Notes under the pieces: generated by a model | Database searches by the model: none | What the model was told of the DNA's origin: nothing | Seen by the model: the letters and a program-made list of their open reading frames with translations, nothing else | Position numbers and translations under genes: made by a program | Source of the DNA: Strix aluco | Taxonomy: Eukaryota > Chordata > Aves > Strigiformes > Strigidae | NCBI RefSeq assembly: GCF_031877795.1 | Contig: NC_133971.1 | Span: 62,122,463-62,186,462 of the forward strand | DNA: 64,000 nucleotides | Direction: 5' to 3' | Shown here: in pieces, positions 10,820 through 21,767 of the stretch | Layout of the letters: the number at the start of each line of letters is the position of its first letter | Position numbering within the stretch: the first letter of the stretch is position 1

Positions 10820-12240
10820 GAGAAAGAAGTCTTTAAAACTGTGTTTGTTGCACAACAGGCAGAACGGTGGGCACTTGTCTGGGAGCCAAGGCTGCAGCTC
10901 TGGCTGGGGGATCTGCAACATCTACCCCAGCAGTGGCCGATGCCTGCACCCAGACAGAGCTGCTGAAGGGAGAGGCTGCAGCGCAGGCCTCAGACTGCAG
11001 AAGTGCCTAGACCTCCTGGGACAGGGACAGGCAGCAGACCTGCCCACAAAAGGTGTGCCCAGGTGGAGGGCCTCACAGCAGGTGGCTGAGCTGTAGGAAG
11101 CAGTGAAAAGGCTGTAGCATCAGGGAGGATGAGGAGGAGTTAGATAGCTGGTTCCAAGTACAGTCTGCAGTGGACCCATGGCCAAACAACCAAAAACTCC
11201 CCCACAGGCACACAGAAGGGAGGGGGCCAATAATGCAGAAGAGTGGAAGCTGCAATGGCAAGGACCTGCAGGAGGAAGAGACTTCCCCCAAAACGTGAGA
11301 TGCCCTTGCAGAACCACTTCACTGCTCTGCAGACTGAAGAGGAAAGACCCGTCATATCAGGAGAGGCGCCGGAGCTGAGTAAAGCAGCCTGGTCTGCTTC
11401 CTGTATAACCACCAGTACAACTAAGAAAAGGCAATGGGTGGTAGTAGTAGGTGACTCTTTTGAGAGGTATGGAGGCGCCCATGTGCCGACCTGATGCACT
11501 GTCTAGAGGAGTGTGTTGCTTACTGGGGGCTCCTACCAGGGATGTCACTGGGAGACTACTGAGCCTCATACAGTCCACTGACTAATTATCTACTGCTGTT
11601 GTTTCATGTGGGCACCAATGATAGAGCCAGGAGTACCCTGAGGAGTATCAAGCAGGATTACAGAGCCCTGGGAGCAGTGGTAAGGGACTCTGCAGTGCAG
11701 GTAGTTTTTTCATCAATCTTCCTGGTCAAAGGGAAGCAGTTTGAAAGTGCCAATAGCATCTGGCAAATCAACAATTTATTACGGGACTGGTGCCACAGCC
11801 AGGGGTTTGGCTACTTAGACCATGGGACTCCCTTCGAGAAACCTGGTCTACTGAGGGCTGATGATATCCTTCTGTCAGAGAAGGTGATAGGTCATAGGCC
11901 TGCCAACCTGTGGAAGAGGGCTTTAAACCAAAGTTACTGGGGGAGAAGAACCTCAATCCATCCCAGTCCTACCAGCTTCTTGCCAGTGCCAGCAATAGAT
12001 GCTCAGAGCCTGGAGAGGGATCACAGGTCAGCAGGAGAGCACCTGAAGAGCAGCACAAAGGAATCGCGGCCAGCTTCATTGGGGGCCCAAATTAAATGCA
12101 AATGCACGTAGCATGGGGAATAAACAAGAGAAGTTAGAAACGTGCACATGCCTGCAGGTCTTTGATCTTACTGGCATCATGGAGATGTGGTGGGATGACT
12201 CCTATGACTGGAGTGTTGGAATGGTGGTAATGTCTGAGTC
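10820..12240 (+). mobile_element. CR1 LINE 5' fragment: ORF1 esterase and start of ORF2
   Basis: The segment carries the rarely preserved 5' part of a CR1 element. Translated across several frameshifts, it begins with a region resembling CR1 ORF1 (a DACTQTEL-like motif near 10945). It then has a VVVVGDSFERYGG block at about 11440-11480, equivalent to the GDS nucleophile block of the SGNH esterase in CR1 ORF1. From 11599 it has an open frame with FHVGTNDRARSTL, SIKQDYRALGAVVRDSAVQV and WCHSQGFGYLDHG, the GTND block and following core of that esterase. After the stop at 12111 a degraded ORF2 start with an endonuclease-like WWDDS motif follows to about 12240, where the element is cut off. The position normally holding the catalytic Asp-x-x-His reads DDILLS, so the histidine is lost. 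It lies in the last FKTN intron in sense orientation. Confidence 0.88.
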
Positions 12241-15200
12241 CTTGTCTTAGTTATCTTTGTTCTGGAATGATAAACAAAGATTGGGGAAGATACTTTGAAG
12301 ACCAGAGTCAAAAGGCGTAGAGTAAAGGAAGAGCTCTTGGAATATTCCCACAGAAAATGTGCTATGTTGCAGAGTATTTTTCTTATAGCACAGCAACAAT
12401 TTCACAGTTTTCCAAAGCAGGCTTAATGTCTGTTTTTTCCATACAAGATTTTAGAGGACTTTGTGATGCATTCTGAGGAGGAAGCTGACCACTAAATTCC
12501 TTTCCTTTTCTTTGTGCTTCCTTTGTATCTAAATTGCAATAACTGTTTCCATGCCAGTGGAGTTAATGTGGTCTTTCAGAATTCTGTTGTAGCATCAGGC
12601 CTTGGGTACTTGAGAGATGGTTTTTTTCCACCTTTGATATGACTGGTCCAATGCATGAGAACAGAAGGTAGATGTGAACCTGTGCTATGCTCCAGCCCCT
12701 ATATCCTAGAATATTGCAGCTCTTTTGGAACTCCAGCTTCCATAAAACACTTTTCTTGTAGCCTAGTACTTATTTTTGGTGGTAATTTTTTTTCAAAGTT
12801 TACAAACATGGCTTTCTAGTTCAGTAAGAACTTAATTTGCTTAGACATGGTAGTGTCTAAGTCTGAACTCGTGTTTCTTAGGCATAGTTTACTGTACTTA
12901 ATCCATACAGAAAAGGAGCAAGAAAACTGCTTGTTTACCATTATAAAGGCCCTGAGCCCTTGATAGAACATGGCTGTTCAGAATGCTTAGCCGAATAATT
13001 CCAGATATGCATTATTCAAAATACCTTTTCAGAAAGAGAAAAAAGATCACAGCTTTTCAACTGTGAGGTGTGATGATTTAGTATGCTTGATCTGAATGCC
13101 TGCAACACCAGAATGACCCTCAATTTTGCTTAGTCTTCAGCCCTTACAAATTTTTGGGGAAGGGAGAGTGAGGAGATCAGTCATATTGTTAGATCATGCT
13201 GAATCCTAAATCCACTTTAACACTTTTAAAGGAATCTCACCAGCTGTTTATGTAGTATAAGAAGAGATACTGTTTGCTACTAGATCGTCACAGATAAGGG
13301 TGAGAGTTCTATTCCAAGATAGTATGTTTTTAGAAATGAAGGGTAAAAGACATTTTCTTCAGAAAGCTAAATATTTGCACAGGCATACTTTCTATACATC
13401 TTGCTAAATAAAAGTATGAAGAATGAAAGTATTTCTCATCTAGTCTCTAAAGTATTTTTTGATTAGTCATTCTTAGGCTCTTGTTTCCTTGGAGAGCTGG
13501 TTTCTAAACCTTACAAGTCTGGTTGTATGTTTCACATTTTCATGTACACAAATACTTCCTCAACATTGCAGACACAAGCAAGCATGTACATCCTCCTTGT
13601 CTTGTCTTGGAGTTACAGCAATTGAGTCCTCCTATTTGTTTACAAAATTAATGCTGGACTGTTGCATTCTTCAGCTGATAAGTATTTACAAAAACTGAAT
13701 CTGGGAATCAAATCTGTACTGTATGCTTTAAACCTTAAAATGAGTTAATTCTGTAGGTCTTAATGTAGAGGACTTTGTGTAAAATCTTTTCAGTACTGTT
13801 ATGTCTGAAGATTGATGGGACTGAAATTGAAAGAAAAAATGATGAGCAGTCTATATGTACATGAGTATGTAGCCTTATCCCAGCCACTTGAAATGAACAA
13901 ACAATGAGGAAGGATTCCAGTAGTGTGAAGCATCACTGAAAGCTACATTTTTTTCATCAATGAATGTTATCATTTGATTTAAATAATAGTTAAATAATTA
14001 TTTTGGTAAAATTTCCAATCGACGTTTCAATTTGCAGATTAGTTTATTTAAATTACCCGTTTGTTCTCCTTAGAATTATTATTCAGAGTTCACACTGGAG
14101 TATATATTATTTCAGTGGTTTGCTGTTAGCTTTTGCATATGCACGCCCACTGAAATTCTGAGACGAATGATTTCCTGGGTTAGTAACAGCTAAATAGCTG
14201 TTTGATGATTATAGATCCACTAATAAAGCTTGTTTACCTTGTTTTCCCTTTGGTAGCTGGCATGTTTTTGCTTTTTGATTTAGTTTAGAGTTAATGAGTA
14301 TTCTCTGGATATACATCCAAAAGTCCTTGATCACTTTTTTCTCCCCCTCCATTTAAGGCATAAAAGCAAGGTTGTTTTATTTTCTGATACTGTTTGCTCA
14401 ACACTTAGAAATAAAATTAACTTTATGCTTAGAGGAACCCTTGGGGTTTTTAGTTCATGCAAATGCACCTATCTTTTAACCTTCTTTCTCAAAAGGTCTA
14501 AGTGCATATGGTTTCATTTTAATGCGTGAAAAGGAATTTTAAGATCACTTTCTTCTGTGGAAGACTTCGCAGAGTCAGAAGTGGTGTGGCCCTCTGCAGG
14601 AATAGTGCATAGGCTTTGATATTTCCTTGTTTAACACATCAACTTGACACTGTGCTCCTATAGGATGTCATTCTGATCAAACCGAAATTCACCTGTGAAC
14701 CTCCACTGGTGTAAGCATACTTATAGGTGCGGCTTATGTTGGTCCTTCTGCAGAAAACAACAGGTGCAGAACAAGGTCAGTTTGGTAGAATAAATTATTT
14801 TTAAAATTTGAATGGGCCGAGAAGGTTCAGAAAGTACAGGGTGGCAGCTGTATCTTAATTCTTCACAGCTGCTCCAAGTCTGGGACCATGTTTAAAATGG
14901 ATAACTGAGGGAGAATTGCATGCTTTGTTTGGTAAGATTGAAGAAAGGTAAACACTTGTTTTTAGAAAAGGCCTGACACATAATAAAGTATTTAATGCTG
15001 CTTTTATCAAAATCTCCCCTACCAAATAACATGTATCATCCTCTTGACACAATTCTAAATGAGGTAACTGTTAAATTCAGTTTGTAAGTAGGAAAGTAGA
15101 GACAGGGACTGAGTGATTTCCTATAGGTAGCAGAGTGATACAGGAATAAGCAGGAAAAGAATGAGAAATATGCCTTCCTAAGAACATGCGGTAAATATTG

Positions 15201-15391
15201 ACCAGTTACTGCTGATAACACCCCTGTCCAGTATGTAAATAATATTTCATAGATAGGAAGTTATTAATAAGAAAAAAAATACTGTAAATGTAACATGGCC
15301 ACTTGCTACAGTTGCTTGCTTTCTCCAAGAATTTATTTAGAGGTGTATTTCAGTCTTCTGCCAGTGACTGTGTTCTTTTGTTATGACACAG
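12241..15391. other. FKTN intron, nothing recognised
   Basis: Intronic sequence from the CR1 fragment to the last FKTN exon. No clear repeat, exon or RNA gene was seen. Confidence 0.5.
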
Positions 15392-15605
15392 GTATCTCTT
15401 TCCAAAGTTTACTCTCTGTTGGACTGAATTTGTAGAACTCAAAGTACACGTGCCCTGTGAATCCCTTCAGTATGTTGAAGCCAACTATGGTCCAGACTGG
15501 AAGGTTCCTGTGAAGATCTGGGACTGGAAGAGCTCACCATCCAATGTGCAGTACAATGGTGTCTGGCCTGTTGATGAATGGGATGATGTTATTCAAATCT
15601 ACTGA
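15392..15605 (+). CDS. FKTN: FKTN last coding exon G and stop
   Basis: The terminal coding exon begins with G, completing lysine, then [20 protein letters not shown] and [13 protein letters not shown], and ends [11 protein letters not shown] before TGA at 15603-15605. Human fukutin ends at almost the same residue (EWDEVIQVY), so the C terminus is complete. The acceptor is TGTTATGACACAG at 15391. The segment [11 protein letters not shown] is the family's conserved C-terminal tryptophan-rich block. No frameshift or premature stop is present across any of the seven exons. Confidence 0.97.
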
Positions 15606-17864
15606 CCACCTGACTACTAATAGAGCGTGCCTGCTATCCTTGAAACTGTCAGTTTGTGATTTCCTGTTTTCCAAAGGCATCAAGATCTGTTCCTTTTGTA
15701 ACTTCTCTTCTGTTTCGTAAGGAGATGTTTATCTTTTTTTGCTTAACAGGCATGCATTTTCCAGGTAGTTAAAGGAAAAGATTAAAGGCAGCTGAAGAGA
15801 AGGGAAGCTGAAAGAAAAGCTGCACAAAGGGAATAGAGAAGAAATGTTGCAGTAAACTTATGGGCAGTTGACTATTTAAATGTAAACAGGGGCCAGGTGG
15901 CTTAGGCTTTCCTGGGATCATCAAAACCTTGGGACTTTTCACTTCTCAAGCTTAAGAGAGGGATAGGGTGGAAGAATCCCAGAGAAGTTCCTCTTTTTTC
16001 AGGAGATCCTGTGAATAACTTTTAAACACCAGAGTTATGAGTACCTCAAATGTGCATGATTTGAGACTGATATATCCCTACAAGATGCAGCAGGTTGCTC
16101 CTGGGAGTGGAATGTTTCTATTACACAGAATGCATGCGACCCACATGCTTTACACATAGGAGGTATTGGATAACGGTGTAATATGGAATGAATGGAAGGA
16201 GAAACTATCTACATCTTACATCTTCCAATAACAGTTGGGTTTTTTTGTGAACCACCACTGCAGGCAGTTACGACAGGGAATGTTACCTGCTTTTTTTGGT
16301 TTTCCTTTCTTTTCTTTTTTAAGAACATTAAGGTGTATGCCGCATGGATGTCTTTCCCATGAAAAAATAAATATTCTGGTTTTGATGTCCCAGTTAATGT
16401 GTTCTCCATGTAAAAGTTTTGTCTAGATCTTATAAGAAAGCAGGGATAGTTGTATTTTTCTAAGTAGATAGAAAAGGGAGTACTGATAGTTTTCTGTTTA
16501 ACATGGGCTCACAGAACAGAGATCTCAGAATCATAGATCTTTTCTCTAAGTGTAAGCAGAAGTGTGTACAAATACTAACTTCCATCAGATTTGCAGTAGC
16601 ATAATTGTAAGTGAAGTGTTACTGTAACATTAGGCTTTGGCTGGGGAGAAGTGGAAGACTCGCAAGTCTCTCCTCCTGCTTTTGCTGGTGCTTTTGATCA
16701 ATGAAGTAAGCTTTCTTCTTCAGTATTTTGGAGAGGGATGATAGCTTTCATATAAGCATGCGTGTCCAAGTTTGTTCCAGTCCTGCTGTGCAAGGAAGAC
16801 AAGGGCACTAGAGCTGCTAGTGAGTTACGACTATAATACATGCTACAGATAGGAGTACTTGTGAACCAGTGTCAAGGTACTGAATGAAGCTCATCTTTTA
16901 CTTGCAACAAACCTGTATCCATTCTTTCCTTGTTAATGCAGAAAGGCTATCTATGGATCGCAGCTTTTCCAGCTTTCACTGGGTAGAGGTAAATGGAGTC
17001 TGTGGTTTGCATTCTGTTGATCTGTGGTTTTCAGCTGTGTACTCAAGTGTATACAGTTCTGGAGAGATGAAATAGCTACTGCCTGTGGTGGTTTTACTAC
17101 TGTATCATTTCAGGTGCACTCTGGGGCTTCCCTGCTGTTTTCATCCTGGGGTGCGCTGTATGTATGCTTTTTCCTGCCAGTCCTCTTAGTTCCAGTGGTC
17201 TCCTGCCACTGAAGCACTGGAGTAAATTACTCAGCTTCTGGCAACAACTTGTCGCTCTGGCTCTTCAATTGGTATGGTAACCTTGTTAGCTTTGCCTAAT
17301 TAAGGAGAGATGTAAAATCCTACTAATACCATTACATTACATCATAAACATTACATCATAAGGGATAATTTCTCAGGTAGAATTATTTGTATTTTTTTCC
17401 TTAAAATGAAAAAAGCCAGTGTCCTTATGGCTTTTGTGTTCAGAACTCTGTTGTCATGAACTTTGTTTAATAATGTACAATAATCCTGTTTTTCAAATGT
17501 GTTAGGTGTTTAAGAGTGAAAGAAAAGATACTATCAGAAAATTATCCTGTCAAATTTTTGACTTTGTATTTGTAGATGGAAAGACTAATGAAAGGGAGGA
17601 TGTTTTTAGTTGATTATACCTTTAAGTTATTCTTCAGGTGAAAATATTTTCTCTTCAGAAGATACGAGTGTATATTTAACACTGATTAAAAGAAGAAGAG
17701 TAATTTGCAACTCAGGATGTTGTTTCATCCTTTGTTTTGTCATCTTGGGCAGCATTTAACACGCTTCATTGTAGTTACCATGACATAACACACAGAGAAA
17801 AATTTTGAACTGTTTCTTACACTGCTTACTGACTGTCTATCTTGAGCTTTTATTTTTTAATAAA
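15606..17864 (+). other. FKTN: FKTN 3' UTR candidate with poly(A) signals
   Basis: This follows the FKTN stop codon without a recognisable repeat or new gene. Canonical AATAAA signals occur at 16366-16371 and 17859-17864. Mammalian FKTN has a multi-kilobase 3' UTR, so use of the distal site is plausible. Which signal is used cannot be told from sequence alone. Confidence 0.45.
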
Positions 17865-19528
17865 GATACTTGGACACAACAAAGATACCTGGAATAAAGC
17901 AGGTGCCCATATGTAGAAAAAAGGATCCTTCAATTGAACAAACACATTGCAATTTGGCATGTCTCCTGTCATGCTTTGTGCAGTGCCCTGACTGCAGATT
18001 TCCTGCTTGTAGGAAAGTTCCCAAGGAGCAGTGTAAACATTGTAGAACTGGTGCTCTTCAAAGGTACACTGTGAGACTGAAGCCTTACTGTTCCCCACAG
18101 AAACACACAGATGTAGGCATTTCTTTCCTGTTAGGTTCTTCTGAATTGTTTCATCTGAAAAGGATTCTTAATTCTGTGTTACCTCCCTAACTTACTACTT
18201 TCACTTTGAAAGTGCTCTGGAGAGGGAAACAATTTCTACATTCTCTTAATGACACGCATTTAAGGTCTTAACAATATCCAAAGTGACTTGACTCTCATCT
18301 AGCAAACAAAGCATGTTATGTGTGTGTAACCGTTAAAGATAGCAGAGCCTATTCAAGGAATGCCCATGAGCTGAGAAGAAGGTAGCAAGATGTTCAGAGC
18401 TCCATTTTCAAAAGCTGTGAAAGATGGTTACACAAAGGGATGTACGTGCTACCTTTCCATGACTGGTAGGAAATAGAAGTGAATGGGAAGAATATCTGAG
18501 TGGAATACTGGAGTATTTTACATGTGGAAATGTGTGAAGCCTTTGACTTTGAGGGTCTCTGAGAACACATCACACAAATGTCAGCCAAGACTGACTGTAG
18601 TTAAGGGTTGACTGTAGTTAATCCTGTCATCTAGCTGGAAGTAGAAATAGTGTTCCTATTTTCCATTATTCTGTAGCAGTTTTCAATAACTTTCTGCTTT
18701 TACAAAATGGAAAATGGAATAATCGTTTGTATATGAGCTTAAGAAAGGTTATATTTCTAGAATCAGATAATAGAGCTCAGACTGGGAGTGATGCTGAATC
18801 GCTTCCACTGTGGAAATGATAAGAAACCACAGCATCTTGAGTGCCTGAAAAATGTGATGGTTCACAAGCGTGCAACGCAGCTCTTCCGAAGGATTTGTCT
18901 GAGCCAAACTCAGGCTGTAGAGCAGTCTTGTAATTCCTGCATAGAGCTGTGAGCATCTGAGGGACATCCAGTGCTTTTCATCTGTCTGGAAGGAATCTTC
19001 TGATAGAAGGAGGGCCTGTCTGTGTTCCACCCCACTCTTCTTTTAAAGTCAGAAATAGAAGTGTAATGATACAGATAGGAGAGAGTCATAAAAATGCTAT
19101 CCAGAATGAAGAAGTAGTAGCTGATTTTGTTATGCCCTTTCCCTTGACACAGAGTCTGGGAGCTGCTGGTTGCTGGCGTTAAACAGTTTGCATCCTTTGA
19201 TGCTTTAGAATTCTCTCCCCTTGTCGTAAGTCTTAAAAGTCTGTCAAATCAAGAGAAAAACAATCTCTGCTTTGCACTGTCAGCTGGAATTGTTTGTTTT
19301 GCACAGATGACAGTTAAAAAAGTAACATCTGTGTAGTAATGTGTAGCAATACAGATACTTCCTTCCTTCAAGGACTGGCTTGTCATGGTGCAATGACTTT
19401 CAGGAACTCTGTCCGTTATTATTTATTGGTTTAGTTTTCTGAGTTCACGCAGTAGTTCATGAAATTCCGGGACAGCTACCTCTCTGTTTACGCTTTTCTT
19501 TTTCTTCATGTAATTCTATGTATGTATT
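17865..19528. other. Intergenic, nothing recognised
   Basis: Sequence between the distal FKTN poly(A) signal and the first solo LTR. An open frame at 17870-18190 (106 codons, cysteine-rich) has no recognisable family signature and overlaps another frame on the opposite strand. I treat both as chance. Confidence 0.4.
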
Positions 19529-19883
19529 TGTGGAGGTTTGAACTCAGCCGGCAGCCAGACGCCACGTGGCCAGCCGTTCACCACCTCCTCCTCCCCGCTC
19601 TGGTAAGATAGGGGAGGGACAAAAGAAGAGAATTCATGTGTTGAATAAAAATAAAGAATTTACTAAATGTAACAAGAGAACAACAGTAACAATAGTGAGT
19701 CCAAAAAAGAAAACTGGTAAAATGCAGCAGTGGCTACCGAGCGCGGCGACCACCCCCCCCCCAGCAACAAGACCCGATGAGCAGACGGTGTGCCCGAGAG
19801 AGCAACCGCCCACCTGGGCATGACATCACATGGTATGAACTACTCCAATGAAAATTAACTCCATCCTGGTCAAAACCAGGACA
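19529..19883 (-). mobile_element. ERVL-like solo LTR
   Basis: Read on the - strand, this 355-bp element starts TGTCCTGGTTTTGACCAGGA and ends CCACA, so it has the TG...CA ends of a retroviral LTR. The five bases GTATT occur directly on both sides (19524-19528 and 19884-19888), a perfect 5-bp target duplication as expected for ERVL-class insertions. No internal retroviral genes are attached, so it is a solo LTR left after recombination. Its first 20 bases resemble the starts of the LTRs at 31.6 and 39.3 kb, but the middle differs, so it belongs to a different subfamily. Confidence 0.88.
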
Positions 19884-20780
19884 GTATTGCAGAACAAAAT
19901 GTGGGAACTTGGGAAACTGCATGCAAGCACATAAAAGACTATCTAGCACTTGTATTTCATGATCTACATTCTCTGTTTTCGTAAATAGGCATCAGCAGCT
20001 GATTTACATCAGCTGATAATCTTGCTTAATAGCATTAGATTGCTTCATGGTGAGTTCTCTACTGAGGCTAGTTTTATACATGTCCTACTGATTTAGACTG
20101 CAGCAAAGCACAGTTATGAGCTGAATGAGTCTTATCAAATTCAAGTCACTGCTGTAATTAAAGGGCTTGCGTGAGAGCTTTCCCCTTCAAAAAAGGAAGG
20201 GACAATGAAAGTTTTGTTCTTAAAGGAGGGAAACTAACACAGTTGTGGTTGTGCCTCTTTTTCCGAAATAAATCTTTCCTGCAGCTTAAAAGAGAAGTCA
20301 TATATTTTGTCCAGAATTTACCAGGTGAAATGTCATGCCAGGTGCTTTGCAGATCATACTGCATTCTCGTAACATTCCTCTTCCAGCCCTAAAACTTCTG
20401 AATACTTTTTTTATCATCAGAGTAATTAGCTCTAATGTTAGTGGGTACAATGTACCTGTATTTCAGACTGTATAGAACATTGGTATCACTCAGAGCATTA
20501 ATGTCTGACACAGTACCATACTGTGCAAAGATATTCAGGTTAGTTCTGAAACAAAGCAATTTAGAGCTATGGCTGATAACAAGATGAATACATAGTAACA
20601 TAGGATGATGTGACCAAAGAAAATCAAGTGGGATGTAGAAGAGGTGCTAGCATCTGCAGGAAGAGTGAATGAAACTTCACTTACTATGTTCAGCCTTTCA
20701 GCTAGTGTAGAGAGATCCGTGCAGGCCCTCACCTGTTAAGGTAGTGGACCAGTTGGTGACTGTTGAGAGGAAAGTAGTAG
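19884..20780. other. Intergenic, nothing recognised
   Basis: No gene or clear repeat was recognised between the solo LTR and the decayed CR1 fragment. Confidence 0.4.
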
Positions 20781-21085
20781 GCTATAGGAAACCACCTACA
20801 AGGAAATGTTGAAAGAACTGCAGTTGTTTAGGCTGAGAAGGATGTGGAAGGTACTCCATCCTGTTTACTTCATTGATAATGCAAGAATGAGGAAGCTTAA
20901 ATTTCACCAAGGAAGATCAGACTGGACTGTAGGGAAAGTTTTGGGAATTTAAGGAGAGGGTAATAGTTTGGGGAAGGGTGTAATATCTCTACCCCTGGCA
21001 GCCTTCAAGAATGTGATTGGTTGATAAATGTCTGGAAGAAATGATGTGATTGCATGTCTTCTTGCCATTACCTGAAAGAGGGCCA
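20780..21085 (+). mobile_element. Decayed CR1 3' fragment
   Basis: A weak but ordered match to the end of CR1 ORF2. It has AAAGAACTGCAGTTGTTTAGGC with GAGAAGGATG (from RELGLFSLEKR), then AGGGTAATAGTTTGGGGAAGGG, a degraded GCAGCCTTCAAG, and GATAAATGTCTGGAAGAAATG near the 3' end. It contains many stops and small indels, and its boundaries are approximate. Confidence 0.55.
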
Positions 21086-21375
21086 ACTGAGTTTAGGATA
21101 TTCTTATTTTTTGTTTTCTTTTGATTTCCTTATTTTCTTACTTTTTAGTGGTCTTTTGTGGCATCTAAACAATATTTGACCTGCACAATTCAGCTTGCTG
21201 AAAGACCCAGTGGAACATCTTTATCTCATGAGATATGGGTAGTGTTAGCAGGCTAGGGGTGCTATTCTCAGAAGTTTAGTTTGCTGTCCAGAGTGATTAA
21301 TAGTGCTTATTTCAGGAAGTCCAGGTTTGCCAGGTAGCATTGAGGTAAAAGGTTATATGTAGGTATGGATCTCTT

Positions 21376-21725
21376 AAAATCCCAGAGTCACAGAGTGGTG
21401 TAGGTTGGATGGGACCTATGGAGGTCATCTGGTCCACCCCCCACATGTAGCTGGTTGCCCCAGACTGTGTCCAGATGGCTTTTGAATATTTCCAAGGATG
21501 GAGACTCCACAGCTTCTCTGGGCTACCTGTCCCAATGCTCTGTCACCCTCACAATGAAAAAGTGTTTCCTGATGTTCAGGAGGAGTTTCCTGTGTTTCAG
21601 CTTTTGCCCATTGCCTCTTGTCCTGTCAGTGGGCACCACAGGAAAGAGCCTGGCTCCTTCCTCTTTGCACTCTCCCTTCAAGTATGTATACACATTGATG
21701 AGATTCCCCCTGAGCCTTTGATCAG
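21376..21725 (-). mobile_element. CR1 3' fragment
   Basis: The + strand shows the complement of a CR1 3' end: ATCCCAGAGTCACAGAGTGG, TAGGTTGGATGGGACCTATGGAGGTCATC, then GGATGGAGACTCCACAGC, GGGCTACCTGTCCCAATGC and a CAATGAAAAAGTGTTTCCTGA block. It stops at about 21725, where the end of another CR1 copy begins some 40 bp later. Its sequence differs from that neighbour, so this is a separate insertion of a different subfamily. Confidence 0.85.
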
Positions 21726-21767
21726 AAGAGGAAAGTTAAAGAAAATGTACCCATCGGATAAAACATA

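Noticed and set aside
17870..18190. Cysteine-rich 106-codon open frame downstream of FKTN
   Set aside because: The cysteine spacing does not match a zinc finger or other motif I know, and an opposite-strand frame covers the same bases.
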